DNA from: Cytophagales bacterium
GTDB taxonomy: Bacteria; Bacteroidota; Bacteroidia; Cytophagales; Cyclobacteriaceae
DNA length: 64,000 nucleotides
NCBI GenBank assembly: GCA_033344775.1
Contig: JAWPMT010000002.1
Span: forward strand, 496,001 to 560,000
Reading direction: 5' to 3'
The position numbers and the translations under genes are program-made. The notes below the pieces were generated by a model. That model ran no database searches. It was not told the origin of the DNA and worked only from the letters and a program-made list of their open reading frames with translations. How positions within the stretch are numbered: position 1 is the stretch's first letter; every line of letters begins with the position of its first letter. Shown here in pieces: positions 26,090 through 34,841 of the stretch.

Positions 26090-27763
26090 TTAACCCCCCA
26101 ATCCGAGAGGACTAAACAACCACCACAGGAACAGTACACAAACAATCAAGATGATCGTCAGCAACCTGTCCGTACGGACATTCGGTCCCATTTCTTCACC
26201 TTTTTTCATGGTCAGGAACGCAGGGACAGGTCTCGTGTCGGGAAGTAGTTTACTGCAAACCATCAAGATCCCTGAACAGATCAGGAATAGGAATAGCGCG
26301 TAGTGCAGGAAGTTGATGCCCAGGAGTTTGTCAAGTAATGAACCTTCACTTACAATTAAAGACCCTTCATTGGCCATGAATTCGGTGACCAATCGGGCAA
26401 TTCCCAAAACAAACCCACTCCACAACGCAATGATTGCACCCCTGGCATTTATCCATGGGAAATACAATCCAAGCAAGAAGACTGCAGCGATGGGAGGAGA
26501 GATGTAAGCTTGTACACTCTGTAGGTAAAGGAAGATACCACCACTCATCAATGCGCGCATGAATGGGATCCATCCCAGGCTGATTACTACCAAAACGATT
26601 GTGGCAATTCGTCCGAAACGCACAAGGTCTTTTTCAGTGGCATCGGGCTTGAATTTCTGGTAGAAATCAATGGTCAACAGCGTAGAACTAGAATTGAATG
26701 CGGAAGAAAGCGAGCTCATCAATGCAGCTAAGAGTCCGGCAATGGCCAATCCTTTTAAACCAACAGGCAGAAATCCTGTGATCATGGCGGGGAGCGCTTT
26801 ATCGGCTTCATCCATGGAAAAGCTCAACATGCCTTTTTGCATCAAGGCAAAGGCAATCACACCTGGAATGAAGAAAATGAATACCGGCAATAGTTTTAAA
26901 TACCCAGCTAATAAGGCGCCTTTTCGTGCGTGACTGACGTCTTTTGCGGATAGTGCCCGCTGAACAATGTACTGGTCCGTACACCAGTACCAAACTCCCA
27001 GAATGGGTGCGCCAAACAGCATGCCCGTCCATGGATATTCGGTATCGCTGGAAGGTCGCCATAAGTTGAAAAACCGATCTACAGAAGGGTTCGCTGGGTT
27101 TTGAGCTGCAACAGACAAGGTTTCCATCATTTCACTCCAGCCTCCCACTTGATTCAGAGCAAATAGCGTCACGGCTCCTGTGCCAATCAATAGAATGATC
27201 GCCTGGACCATGTCGGTGTAGATCACTGCTTTCAAGCCGCCAAGCACGGTGTAAAGCCCAGTTGCCAGTACCGTGAAAATTGCTCCAGTCCAAAAAGGGA
27301 TGCCGATCGTTTCGAAAACCAAGGCGCCTGCGAAGATGATCAAGGAAATTTTCGTGATGACGTAGGCTAGCACAGAGATCACAGAAAGGTAGTTTCTACA
27401 GGCCCTTGAATAGCGTTTTTCTAGGAACTCCGGCATTGTAAAGACGCCTGTGCGCAGATAAAAGGGGACAAAAACCCAACCCAACAGGATCAAGACCAGC
27501 GAAGCAATGATCTCGAAATTGGCCACAGGCATATTGCCACGTGCTCCTGCTCCGGATACACCCAGGATGATTTCGGAACCAATGTTTGATGCGAACAAAG
27601 AGGCTCCTATGACCAGCCAGCCCTGATCTTTTCCAGCAAGGAAATAATCTACTGCGGATAAGGTCTTGTTCTTTTCGTCGGCCGCCCATTTGGAGATCCA
27701 TAAGATCACTCCGAAGTAAAGCAGGACAATGCCCAGGTCAATGATTCCGAAATTTTCTAGCAT
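26090..27763 (-). CDS. Sodium/sugar cotransporter (SSS family, SGLT-like)
   Basis: A 557-residue inner-membrane protein with about 13 to 14 helices; it carries DYFLAGKDQGWLVIGASLFASNIGSE, a GGLKAVIYTDMVQ segment and the sugar-cotransporter-like WYWCTDQYIVQRALSAKD. These are closest to the sodium/glucose and sodium/galactose branch. It is the last large gene of the minus-strand set after the SDR, Dabb and PhyH genes, 70 bp beyond the SDR stop, and may import that pathway's substrate. Confidence 0.88.
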   Translation of the reverse strand: MLENFGIIDLGIVLLYFGVILWISKWAADEKNKTLSAVDYFLAGKDQGWLVIGASLFASNIGSEIILGVSGAGARGNMPVANFEIIASLVLILLGWVFVPFYLRTGVFTMPEFLEKRYSRACRNYLSVISVLAYVITKISLIIFAGALVFETIGIPFWTGAIFTVLATGLYTVLGGLKAVIYTDMVQAIILLIGTGAVTLFALNQVGGWSEMMETLSVAAQNPANPSVDRFFNLWRPSSDTEYPWTGMLFGAPILGVWYWCTDQYIVQRALSAKDVSHARKGALLAGYLKLLPVFIFFIPGVIAFALMQKGMLSFSMDEADKALPAMITGFLPVGLKGLAIAGLLAALMSSLSSAFNSSSTLLTIDFYQKFKPDATEKDLVRFGRIATIVLVVISLGWIPFMRALMSGGIFLYLQSVQAYISPPIAAVFLLGLYFPWINARGAIIALWSGFVLGIARLVTEFMANEGSLIVSEGSLLDKLLGINFLHYALFLFLICSGILMVCSKLLPDTRPVPAFLTMKKGEEMGPNVRTDRLLTIILIVCVLFLWWLFSPLGLGG

Positions 27764-27812
27764 AGGTTAAGGTTGTTCGTTTCGTAAGATAGATTTCTTT
27801 TCAATTTCCATG

Positions 27813-27835
27813 TCAGCCTGAGCCTGTCGAAGGCT
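27813..27835. repeat. REP-like palindromic element
   Basis: A short element with a GCCTGAGCCTGTCGAAGGC-type core, whose AGCCT/AGGCT arms form a hairpin, overlaps the stop codon of the SDR gene. The same kind of core is widespread as an extragenic palindrome in many genomes. No second copy is seen in this window. Confidence 0.4.
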
Positions 27836-28628
27836 ACATCACGCCACCGGTACTACCTCCATCCGCTTTCAGGACTGAGCCATTGGTAGCAGCAGCCAAG
27901 GGGCTGCACAGATAGGCAACTGCTGAAGCGACTTCCTCTACAGAAGCAAATCTTTGGAGCAAGGAGGAGGTGCGTACGTTCGTGAAAAACTCTTTTTCGA
28001 CTTGCTCGGGCGTTTTGTTTTCCTTCTGAGCTACTTCACTCAGGAAGTTTTGTGCCCCTTCAGACAGGGTAGAACCAGGCACGACTGTATTTACCGTCAC
28101 TCCGGTTCCTTTGGTCATTTGGGCCAGTCCTCTGGATATCGCATGTAAGGCCGCTTTGGTGGTGCTGTAGGGGATCAGGTCTTCCGGTACCAGACTGGCA
28201 CACTCACTACTGATGAACACAATCCGGCCCCAGTTCTTGTCCTGCATCTTTGGTAGGAGATATCTTGAAAGCCGTACACCACTCATGACATTCACTTCGA
28301 ATTGACGAGTCCAATCTCCGTCACTGGCTTCCGTGAATGATCCTGGGTAATAGATTCCAACATTGTTGATCAATAAATCGACAGGAGGTAGGTTTTCGAG
28401 TAATTGCTGAATATCCTCTGAATTCGCAAAGTCACAGGGGAAACCGGAGATTTGGCTTTTTGGAAATTCAGTTTGTAATTGTGTCTTTGCTTCTACAATT
28501 GCCGACGCTGACCTGCCATTGAGAATGACATGTACTTTTTCTGCCAATAGCTGCCTGGCAATAGCAAATCCAATCCCTTTGGTGGAGCCGGTGATGAACG
28601 CGGTTTTGCCCTCAAGTTTTAAGTCCAT
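27834..28628 (-). CDS. Short-chain dehydrogenase/reductase
   Basis: A 264-residue SDR: nucleotide-binding TGSTKGIGFAIA at residues 12-23, NNVGIYY near 90, catalytic Ser in ISSECASL near 142 and YSTTKAA near 155-161. The C-terminus GSVLKADGGSTGG is typical of classical SDRs. It shares a probable operon with the Dabb protein (6-bp gap) and lies between it and the symporter. Substrate unknown. Confidence 0.88.
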   Translation of the reverse strand: MDLKLEGKTAFITGSTKGIGFAIARQLLAEKVHVILNGRSASAIVEAKTQLQTEFPKSQISGFPCDFANSEDIQQLLENLPPVDLLINNVGIYYPGSFTEASDGDWTRQFEVNVMSGVRLSRYLLPKMQDKNWGRIVFISSECASLVPEDLIPYSTTKAALHAISRGLAQMTKGTGVTVNTVVPGSTLSEGAQNFLSEVAQKENKTPEQVEKEFFTNVRTSSLLQRFASVEEVASAVAYLCSPLAAATNGSVLKADGGSTGGVM

Positions 28629-28634
28629 TTTGAT

Positions 28635-29072
28635 TTAGTTGGCCCAATAGTCTACCACAAACACTTTCTCCAGATGGGGTTGAAGACTGGCGACAAACGC
28701 CTGATGCGCAGGATGTGGTGTGTAAATGCTATCGCGATCGTACTCCGTGTCGAACGTGATGAAATAACAGTGTGTAAAGTCCTGATGGAAATTCTCCGGA
28801 CTGTCATTCATCCCCCATTCGAAATCCCGGATTTGTGGAATCGCCGTTTGTAGGTCTTGAAAAGACTGATGGATTTTGGCTACTTCTTCTTCAGGTGCTT
28901 CATCCTTGAATTTGAAAAGGACCACATGTCTGAGTTTCTCTGGTTCTTGCATAGGAGAGGTTTCTTGATTAACAGATGCTTCCGCAGTTTGTGTGGGTTG
29001 AGGGCTTTGGCAGGATGCCATCATGCCTACGATGAATAGCATCCCAAACCCGATCTTTGTGTACTTTACCAT
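28635..29072 (-). CDS. Dabb-domain lipoprotein (stress-responsive A/B barrel)
   Basis: A 145-residue protein with a lipoprotein signal (GMLFIVGMMASCQSP) and a Dabb ferredoxin-like barrel: LRHVVLFKFKDEAPEEEVAKI, FEWGMNDSPENF and HPAHQAFVASLQP. Dabb proteins form dimeric barrels and include stress-induced and small-molecule-cyclizing members. The lipid anchor places it in the periplasm. It overlaps the PhyH gene by 7 bp, so both are co-expressed. Confidence 0.83.
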   Translation of the reverse strand: MVKYTKIGFGMLFIVGMMASCQSPQPTQTAEASVNQETSPMQEPEKLRHVVLFKFKDEAPEEEVAKIHQSFQDLQTAIPQIRDFEWGMNDSPENFHQDFTHCYFITFDTEYDRDSIYTPHPAHQAFVASLQPHLEKVFVVDYWAN

Positions 29073-30046
29073 TTTGTAAGTCCTAATAATTTTTCTCCCA
29101 AATTAGTGAGTTCAGCCGTATCGTATTTGGTCTGTTCCCAGTTCCTTGGATCGCCAGGGAAAGCATAACCTTCCGGTGCTACCCGGTTTTTCCAGGAATT
29201 TACACGCCATTTTCTCAATTCTGCATCATCTTCCTGTGCAGGCATCATAGAAATATATTGTGCGATGCGTACTTTGTCTCCTGAACGATTTGGACGGATG
29301 CCATGAGGTTCGCTGCTGTTGAAGATCAGTAAGTCTCCTGCTTCTAAAGGAACTTTTACCAATTTATCTTCGATCCCGGTGATGTCTGGTTTGAAGTGAT
29401 CCCGGTCATCGGGTTGGGTCAGTTTCCAGGTATCGTAGTTACGGAACAGCCAGGGGATACACTGGAACCCACCCATGTTCTCGTCCGTTTGATCGGCCAG
29501 CGCCAGTACCCCTTGAACGTTTTGAGGTTTGGTCTCAGGATCATAATCCCAGTGAATAAATCCCTTGTATTCGTGTCCCGGACGCATTGGGAAGTTGAGA
29601 TTCGCCCGGTCGATGGTTACCCAAAGTTTCTCCGTACCCCAGATATCTACGAATGCGTCGTATACTTTTTGTGTCTGGCGGTTATTCCACAGGTGCTGAT
29701 TGTTATACACCTCAACCATGCCTGTTCCAGCCAGTTCTTTCATCTGGATAGCTGCTCTGGCTTGAGTATACCAGCTTTCCTGATCATTTGGGTCTTTGTC
29801 TTCAAACTCCCAAAGGAAGTTGGCAGTAGTCTCTGCCTGTTCACGGGGGACCGCTTGTTTGATCACCACATATCCGTTCTCTTTCCAGAATTGCCATTGC
29901 TCTTCGGTAAGAACCCTCAAGGTGTCTTTGGTGGCGTCTTGTCTTAGTTGAACGTTGCTGCTTTTGGCAGTCGATGGGTTGCCTGGAATGTCTTCGTGTT
30001 GATTCTTAGGAATTTTCGTTGCTACAGCTTCCATGATTCTTTTCAA
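29066..30046 (-). CDS. PhyH-family Fe(II)/2-oxoglutarate dioxygenase
   Basis: A 326-residue phytanoyl-CoA dioxygenase-like protein. The iron ligands HWD near residue 165 and the distal His in SEPHGIRPN near 245 are present, and the 2-oxoglutarate-binding Arg follows in RIAQY. The N-terminus is disordered and has no signal peptide. PhyH enzymes hydroxylate fatty acyl or small-molecule substrates. It is transcribed divergently from an AraC regulator, with the SDR and transporter behind it, suggesting a catabolic or modification cluster; the substrate is unknown. Confidence 0.87.
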   Translation of the reverse strand: MKRIMEAVATKIPKNQHEDIPGNPSTAKSSNVQLRQDATKDTLRVLTEEQWQFWKENGYVVIKQAVPREQAETTANFLWEFEDKDPNDQESWYTQARAAIQMKELAGTGMVEVYNNQHLWNNRQTQKVYDAFVDIWGTEKLWVTIDRANLNFPMRPGHEYKGFIHWDYDPETKPQNVQGVLALADQTDENMGGFQCIPWLFRNYDTWKLTQPDDRDHFKPDITGIEDKLVKVPLEAGDLLIFNSSEPHGIRPNRSGDKVRIAQYISMMPAQEDDAELRKWRVNSWKNRVAPEGYAFPGDPRNWEQTKYDTAELTNLGEKLLGLTKW

Positions 30047-30167
30047 TTTTTATTTAGATCAAAGTTGTCATGAGAAAAGCACAATTATTTTATGGAAGTT
30101 GATCGATATTTGCACTATATTGATATTTTTTAATGAAAACACCTATTCGAGATAAAATTTAGTTCAA

Positions 30168-31010
30168 GTGAGGGTCGAATTAGAGCAAATTGATCAGGAA
30201 AACAACTCGTTTAACCTGATGTACAACCCTAGATTAAGTGATCTGTTCTTTTGGCACTTTCATCCGGAATATGAATTAGTCTATATAGGAGGGTGTGATG
30301 GACACAGAAGGGTAGGGAATCATATTTCTCGTTTTGAAGGGAGCGACCTGGTGTTGATCGGTTCAAATATTCCGCACTTGAATTTTGATCATGGTGTAAA
30401 GACCGATTATGAAAAGGTGGTTGTGCATTTCAATACTTCCTTCATCGAGGAAGTGATCCATAAGACGCCAGAATTGGTTAGCATATCACAATTATTCAAA
30501 AGATCCGTGCATGGGATTGCTTTTCAGGGCCCAGTCAAAGATGAAATAGGGAAATCCTTATTGGCGTTCCAGTCCTTAGATCCCTTTGCTCAGTATTTGA
30601 AACTGATGGAACTGTTACAACAATTGATTCATTCTTGTGAAGAAGAAAAGCTTCATGAAAACCCATATGTCAATCCGTACAGAAACTCTGAACAGGAGCG
30701 GTTGCGAAAAATCTATGCATTTACGGACGAGCACTATGCCCGAAAAGTGACATTGAATGAGGTCTCGGAACTGTGTAGCATGTCGCGTGAAGCCTTTTGT
30801 CGCTACTTCAAAAAAGCAACGGGGCAATCTTACTTGGATTTCCTGAACCAATATCGCGTCACGCAAGCCAAGCTCTTACTTAGTAGTGGAGAAGGCGTGA
30901 GTCAGGTAGGCTACCAAACCGGATTCGAGAGCCTTTCCTACTTCAGTCGCATGTTCAAACGCCTGACTGGTGAATCTCCGCGAGCCTTCCGGGATCGTCA
31001 GGTTTCATGA
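30168..31010 (+). CDS. AraC-family regulator
   Basis: A 280-residue regulator with an N-terminal cupin-like sensing domain (FFWHFHPEYELVYI) and a C-terminal AraC DNA-binding domain with two helix-turn-helices (ARKVTLNEVSELCSMSREAFCRYFKKATG and VSQVGYQTGFESLSYFSRMFKRLTGESP). The longest frame begins with GTG 30168 and no ATG precedes the stop upstream; the next Met is residue 18, inside the sensing domain. It is divergent from the PhyH-SDR-symporter group and probably controls it. Confidence 0.87.
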   Translation: MRVELEQIDQENNSFNLMYNPRLSDLFFWHFHPEYELVYIGGCDGHRRVGNHISRFEGSDLVLIGSNIPHLNFDHGVKTDYEKVVVHFNTSFIEEVIHKTPELVSISQLFKRSVHGIAFQGPVKDEIGKSLLAFQSLDPFAQYLKLMELLQQLIHSCEEEKLHENPYVNPYRNSEQERLRKIYAFTDEHYARKVTLNEVSELCSMSREAFCRYFKKATGQSYLDFLNQYRVTQAKLLLSSGEGVSQVGYQTGFESLSYFSRMFKRLTGESPRAFRDRQVS

Positions 31011-31082
31011 GAAAGCGTATCTTTAATCTGAGTTCGATTTTTTTAAATCGGACCGGTCTATTGATCAATCAACCTTAACCTA

Positions 31083-32714
31083 ATGAGAACATTACTTCTT
31101 GCACTTTTCCTGCTTATTCTATCCTGTCAGCCCAAATACGATCTTATCCTTCGCAATGCCACCATTTATAATGGTGAGGGCGGTGATCCATTTAAAGGTG
31201 ATGTGGCGATTCATGCGGATACAATTGCTGCGATAGGCGATTTGTCCGAACAGAAAGGAGTCAAGGAAGTTGATGTACAGGGTAATGCCGTTGCTCCGGG
31301 GTTCATCAATATGTTGAGCTGGGCCAATGTTACCTTGCTGGAAGACGGTCGCTCGCAAAGTGATATCAGACAAGGAGTTACTTTGGAAATAATGGGTGAA
31401 GGCCGGTCGATGGGACCACTAAGTGAGTCCATGAAGCAAGAAATGATGGAAGGTCAGTCCGATATCAAGTTTGATATTGCATGGACCACCCTAGGAGAAT
31501 ACCTCCAGCACCTGGAAGATAGGGGTGTATCGACCAATGTGGCTTCATTTGTGGGCAATGGTACCATAAGACAACATGTCATTGGGTATGAAAATCGTGC
31601 AGCCACAGTAAGGGAAATGGAACAGATGCTGGAACTCACTGCGCAAGCCATGGAGGAAGGAGCGGTTGGTATTTCTTCCTCGCTGCTTTATGCTCCAAGT
31701 ATGTATGCGGACAAGATGGAGTTGACAGAGTTGGCGGCTGTCGCAGGTGAATATGGAGGAATGTACATTTCTCACGTTCGAAATGAAGGAGATCAGTTGT
31801 TGGAATCCATCGATGAACTCATCTTTATCAGCAAGTATGGAAAGATTCCAGCAGAAGTCTATCACTTGAAGGCTTCTGGGGAGCAAAACTGGCATAAGAT
31901 GGATCTGGCGATTGCCAAAATCGACTCTGCTCGAAACGCTGGACTGGAAATAACAGCCGATATCTATACCTACAATGCAAGTTCTACCGGATTGCATGTA
32001 CAACTGCCGGACTGGTCTCGTGAAGGTGGTGTCGATATCATGTTGGAGCGCCTGGCAGATTCAGAAGCGCGTCAAAGAACGATTGATGAATTGGCGTTCC
32101 GAAATCCTCCTGAGAGCATATTATTCGTTGGTTTCAAAAATCCTGAGTTGCGAAAGTACACCGGCAGGTACCTGCATGAAGTAGCGGAGGAATTAGGAAA
32201 GTCTCCGGCCGAGACAGCAGTAGACCTGATGTTGGAAGATCAGAGCCGTATTCAGGTCGTTTACTTTTCCATGTCCGAAGAAAACATCAAGAAGAAAATA
32301 GTCATACCATGGGTGAGCTTTTGTTCGGATGCCGGATCATTCACGAATGAAGGTGTTTTTCTCAATCGAAGTACCCATCCCAGGGCCTACGGTTCGTTCA
32401 TTCGTGTGCTAGGGAAATTTGCCAGAGAAGAAGGAGTGCTCACCTTGCAGGAAGGTATCCGAAAATTGACGTCCTTGCCAGCTGATAATCTTAAGCTAAA
32501 GAAGCGTGGCAGACTTCAGGTTGGTCATTATGCCGATGTGGTCGTTTTTGACCCGGAGAAAGTACGAGACCAAGCCACCTTTCAGGAACCTCATCAGTAC
32601 GCCGAAGGCATGATTCACGTTTTTGTCAATGGTACCCAGGTACTAGATAATGGAGCACATACCGGTGCAAAACCGGGTCGGTTTGTGAAGGGACCAGGGT
32701 ATATGGGGAACTAA
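31083..32714 (+). CDS. D-aminoacylase-like amidohydrolase lacking the HxH metal motif
   Basis: A 543-residue amidohydrolase with a signal of the lipoprotein type (LLALFLLILSCQ). The N-terminal composite strand domain (YDLILRNATIYNGEG) and the C-terminal PADNLKLKKRGRLQVGHYADVVVFDPE are those of the N-acyl-D-amino-acid deacylase group. The usual PGFIDxHTH segment reads APGFINMLSWA near residue 72, so both HxH ligands are missing. Other ligands remain: His in YISHVRNE near 230, His in VYHLKASG near 260 and Asp in CSDAGS near 415. It would be periplasmic, and might use one metal only. It probably belongs to a known Bacteroidota subfamily with the same change. Confidence 0.82.
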   Translation: MRTLLLALFLLILSCQPKYDLILRNATIYNGEGGDPFKGDVAIHADTIAAIGDLSEQKGVKEVDVQGNAVAPGFINMLSWANVTLLEDGRSQSDIRQGVTLEIMGEGRSMGPLSESMKQEMMEGQSDIKFDIAWTTLGEYLQHLEDRGVSTNVASFVGNGTIRQHVIGYENRAATVREMEQMLELTAQAMEEGAVGISSSLLYAPSMYADKMELTELAAVAGEYGGMYISHVRNEGDQLLESIDELIFISKYGKIPAEVYHLKASGEQNWHKMDLAIAKIDSARNAGLEITADIYTYNASSTGLHVQLPDWSREGGVDIMLERLADSEARQRTIDELAFRNPPESILFVGFKNPELRKYTGRYLHEVAEELGKSPAETAVDLMLEDQSRIQVVYFSMSEENIKKKIVIPWVSFCSDAGSFTNEGVFLNRSTHPRAYGSFIRVLGKFAREEGVLTLQEGIRKLTSLPADNLKLKKRGRLQVGHYADVVVFDPEKVRDQATFQEPHQYAEGMIHVFVNGTQVLDNGAHTGAKPGRFVKGPGYMGN

Positions 32715-32914
32715 TTGCCGACCATTTGGCCATGTATCTTCAGTCGGGTATAATGAACTGAAATAAGATGTATTTAATAAAATATAGGATCATTTTTAGA
32801 TTCAAAATTTTAATGTGATCCTACTTAAATCATAATTTTCCCTTTCATCGTGAATTTTGGTTATTTCAGTCAATAGATGTAAAATTAAGTTTAAGAAACT
32901 GTGAGATTTACTTC
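32715..32914. other. Intergenic stretch without a recognised gene
   Basis: The 313 bases between the amidohydrolase and the aminotransferase are AT-rich. No hairpin terminator is evident and the only ORF of note is the small one at 32915-33031. The first 200 bases show no structure I can name. Confidence 0.5.
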
Positions 32915-33031
32915 ATGAACCTTATCGTTAGCGTTATCAACATCGCCGCATTTACCTTGAAGTCTAAAGTTAGACGATTACTGGGATTGAAACCTCAGGT
33001 CGTGTCCTTTAGTAAGAACATCGGCGATTAA
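32915..33031 (+). CDS. Possible small ORF, 38 aa
   Basis: From ATG 32915 to TAA 33029-33031 the frame encodes 38 residues, MNLIVSVINIAAFTLKSKV and onward, with a hydrophobic N-terminus and a basic middle (KSKVRRLLGLK). It overlaps the stop of the convergent aminotransferase gene. It has no recognised family and could be chance; no promoter box is obvious. Confidence 0.25.
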   Translation: MNLIVSVINIAAFTLKSKVRRLLGLKPQVVSFSKNIGD

Positions 33032-34152
33032 CCTAATACCTTCGTGAGTGCCTGATTGAAGCGCTGCACCTCTTCAATGGTACCAGTACTTATTCTGCAC
33101 CACCTATCAAAAGGAGGGAAAGGCCTTCCAATCAATACACCCTGCGCTTTCATTTTGCTTTGTAGATCAGTAATGGGTACGCCCGACTTGAAAAAGATAA
33201 AGTTCGTTTGAGAAGGAGCATATTCAAGCCCCAATTGATCCAGGGTTTCATAGATCATCTTTTTCCCTTCCTGGGTCTTCTTTAAACTGAATTCATAGAA
33301 TTCTTGATCGCGTATTGCTTCTTCTGCTGCCGCAATCGCCATCATATTGGTGAATGCCATGAGATTTGTCCGCATTTTTTTAACGATTTCCGGTTTAGCA
33401 ACCATGTAGCCAATCCGCAATCCGGCGAGACCATATACCTTAGAAAATGTCTTTGAGACGATCACATTTTTATCCTGTTTGACCAACTCCACCATGGAAG
33501 GATAATTGGGGTCATCGATAAAATCATAATAGGCTTCGTCGCTAAAAACCATTGTTTTCTGAGAAGCTGTTTCACAAAAGTCACGAAGTACATCAGCAGG
33601 GAGTAGGGTTGATGTAGGATTATTGGGGTTACACAAGAATAGCAATTTGGTCTTGGAACTGATGCGTTTTTCCATCTCATCCGTGTCATGCATCATTTGA
33701 TCATCCACTGGTACCCAGTTGACCTTGCCGCCCCATTGTTTGGCGTAAGTCATCATGGCCAGGAAGGTTGGTTTTGCTGCGATGATCTCTCCACCATCTT
33801 TGCCATAAGTAAGACCTACAACTTTCAAACCTTCCGTAGATCCTCCGGTGATACAGATGTGATCAGTCGTTACCCCTTCCTTCTCTGCAATCATTTCATG
33901 TAATTTCAGGCTGTATGAGCCCGGGTATCGGCATCCTATGTCGAAAGCTTTGATCATAGCTTTACGAACCCGGTCGCTAGGGCCGTAAGGATTTTCATTT
34001 GAACTCAAGCGAATGAGGTCTTCCATTGGCCTTGGACGGAATCGCTTGATCTCCGTTTCAGAAAGATCATTTCCCAGTAATGCAGGACCAAATAAGGTAG
34101 CGGCTCCTGTCAATCCAATTCCTTTTAACCATTTTCTTCGACTGACACTCAT
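33028..34152 (-). CDS. HisC-like aminotransferase with Tat signal
   Basis: A 374-residue fold-type I PLP enzyme: SSNENPYGPSDRVRKA at the start, FLCNPNNPTST near 172, the PLP lysine in VSKTFSKVYGLAGLRIGY near 235, and the C-terminal RCWCRIST-type arginine segment. This is the histidinol-phosphate aminotransferase-like group. The N-terminus SRRKWLKGIGLTGAATLF is a twin-arginine signal, so the folded cofactor-loaded enzyme is probably exported to the periplasm, which excludes an ordinary histidine-biosynthesis role. No histidine genes are adjacent. Substrate unknown. Confidence 0.85.
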   Translation of the reverse strand: MSVSRRKWLKGIGLTGAATLFGPALLGNDLSETEIKRFRPRPMEDLIRLSSNENPYGPSDRVRKAMIKAFDIGCRYPGSYSLKLHEMIAEKEGVTTDHICITGGSTEGLKVVGLTYGKDGGEIIAAKPTFLAMMTYAKQWGGKVNWVPVDDQMMHDTDEMEKRISSKTKLLFLCNPNNPTSTLLPADVLRDFCETASQKTMVFSDEAYYDFIDDPNYPSMVELVKQDKNVIVSKTFSKVYGLAGLRIGYMVAKPEIVKKMRTNLMAFTNMMAIAAAEEAIRDQEFYEFSLKKTQEGKKMIYETLDQLGLEYAPSQTNFIFFKSGVPITDLQSKMKAQGVLIGRPFPPFDRWCRISTGTIEEVQRFNQALTKVLG

Positions 34153-34279
34153 AAGACATATTATTTGTATCGGAAGTTAGCCAAATTTTCTTAACTCACA
34201 GACCTTCTGTAGTTCGCAGAAAGCTTACCATAAAGCCGGATATTTTGCTAATATTGTGCTACTCTCCAGTCAACCGAAC

Positions 34280-34840
34280 ATGCTTACAGAATTTCAGCGA
34301 CATAAGCTCACTCATTTTTTTCGACTCCTTGACCTGGATAAGAACGACATCCTCGAACTTGATGATTTTTCGGATATAGCGGTGGATCTCAGCCAGGAAT
34401 TGGGCTATGCCTTTGAAGGTTCCGAACATAAATTCCTTGTAGATCGTTGTGTCGGGTTTTATTATATGTTGCTGGATGAGATCCCACATCAAGGCAATCA
34501 GGTGATCGTATTGGGCGAATGGCTCGATTTCTTCGATAAAAATGTTGTGAATAACAAGGACATTGATTTCTTCGACAATTTCACAGAATTCATGATTGGT
34601 TTCTTCTTTGATGTGTTCGACGAAAACAACGATGGCTACATATCAGATGGAGAGTACGCAGACTTATTCCTTGTTTATAATATCGATATCAAATATTCGG
34701 GTAAGTCATTTGTCAACCTGGATGTAAATAAGGATGGCAGACTGTCCCGGAATGAGCTGATCTTTGCCTTTGAGACCTATATTTCATCAGATGATCCCAA
34801 GGAAAAAGGCAACTGGATCTTTGGTGACTGGCGCGATTGA
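34280..34840 (+). CDS. EF-hand calcium-binding protein
   Basis: A 186-residue protein with EF-hand-like loops: DLDKNDILELDDF near residue 17, DENNDGYISDGEY near 114 and DVNKDGRLSRNEL near 147. The last two fit canonical loops; the first is degenerate. No signal peptide or membrane segment is seen. The frame extends to a GTG at 34256, but ATG 34280 is the better start. It is convergent with the response regulator, with stop codons one base apart. Probably a cytoplasmic calcium sensor. Confidence 0.8.
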   Translation: MLTEFQRHKLTHFFRLLDLDKNDILELDDFSDIAVDLSQELGYAFEGSEHKFLVDRCVGFYYMLLDEIPHQGNQVIVLGEWLDFFDKNVVNNKDIDFFDNFTEFMIGFFFDVFDENNDGYISDGEYADLFLVYNIDIKYSGKSFVNLDVNKDGRLSRNELIFAFETYISSDDPKEKGNWIFGDWRD

Positions 34841-34841
34841 A

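Noticed and set aside
31545-32003. 152-residue minus-strand frame
   Set aside because: It runs antisense to the well-supported D-aminoacylase-like gene and has no signal or motif.
34256-34279. GTG start for the EF-hand gene
   Set aside because: The ATG at 34280 is better placed and loses no domain.
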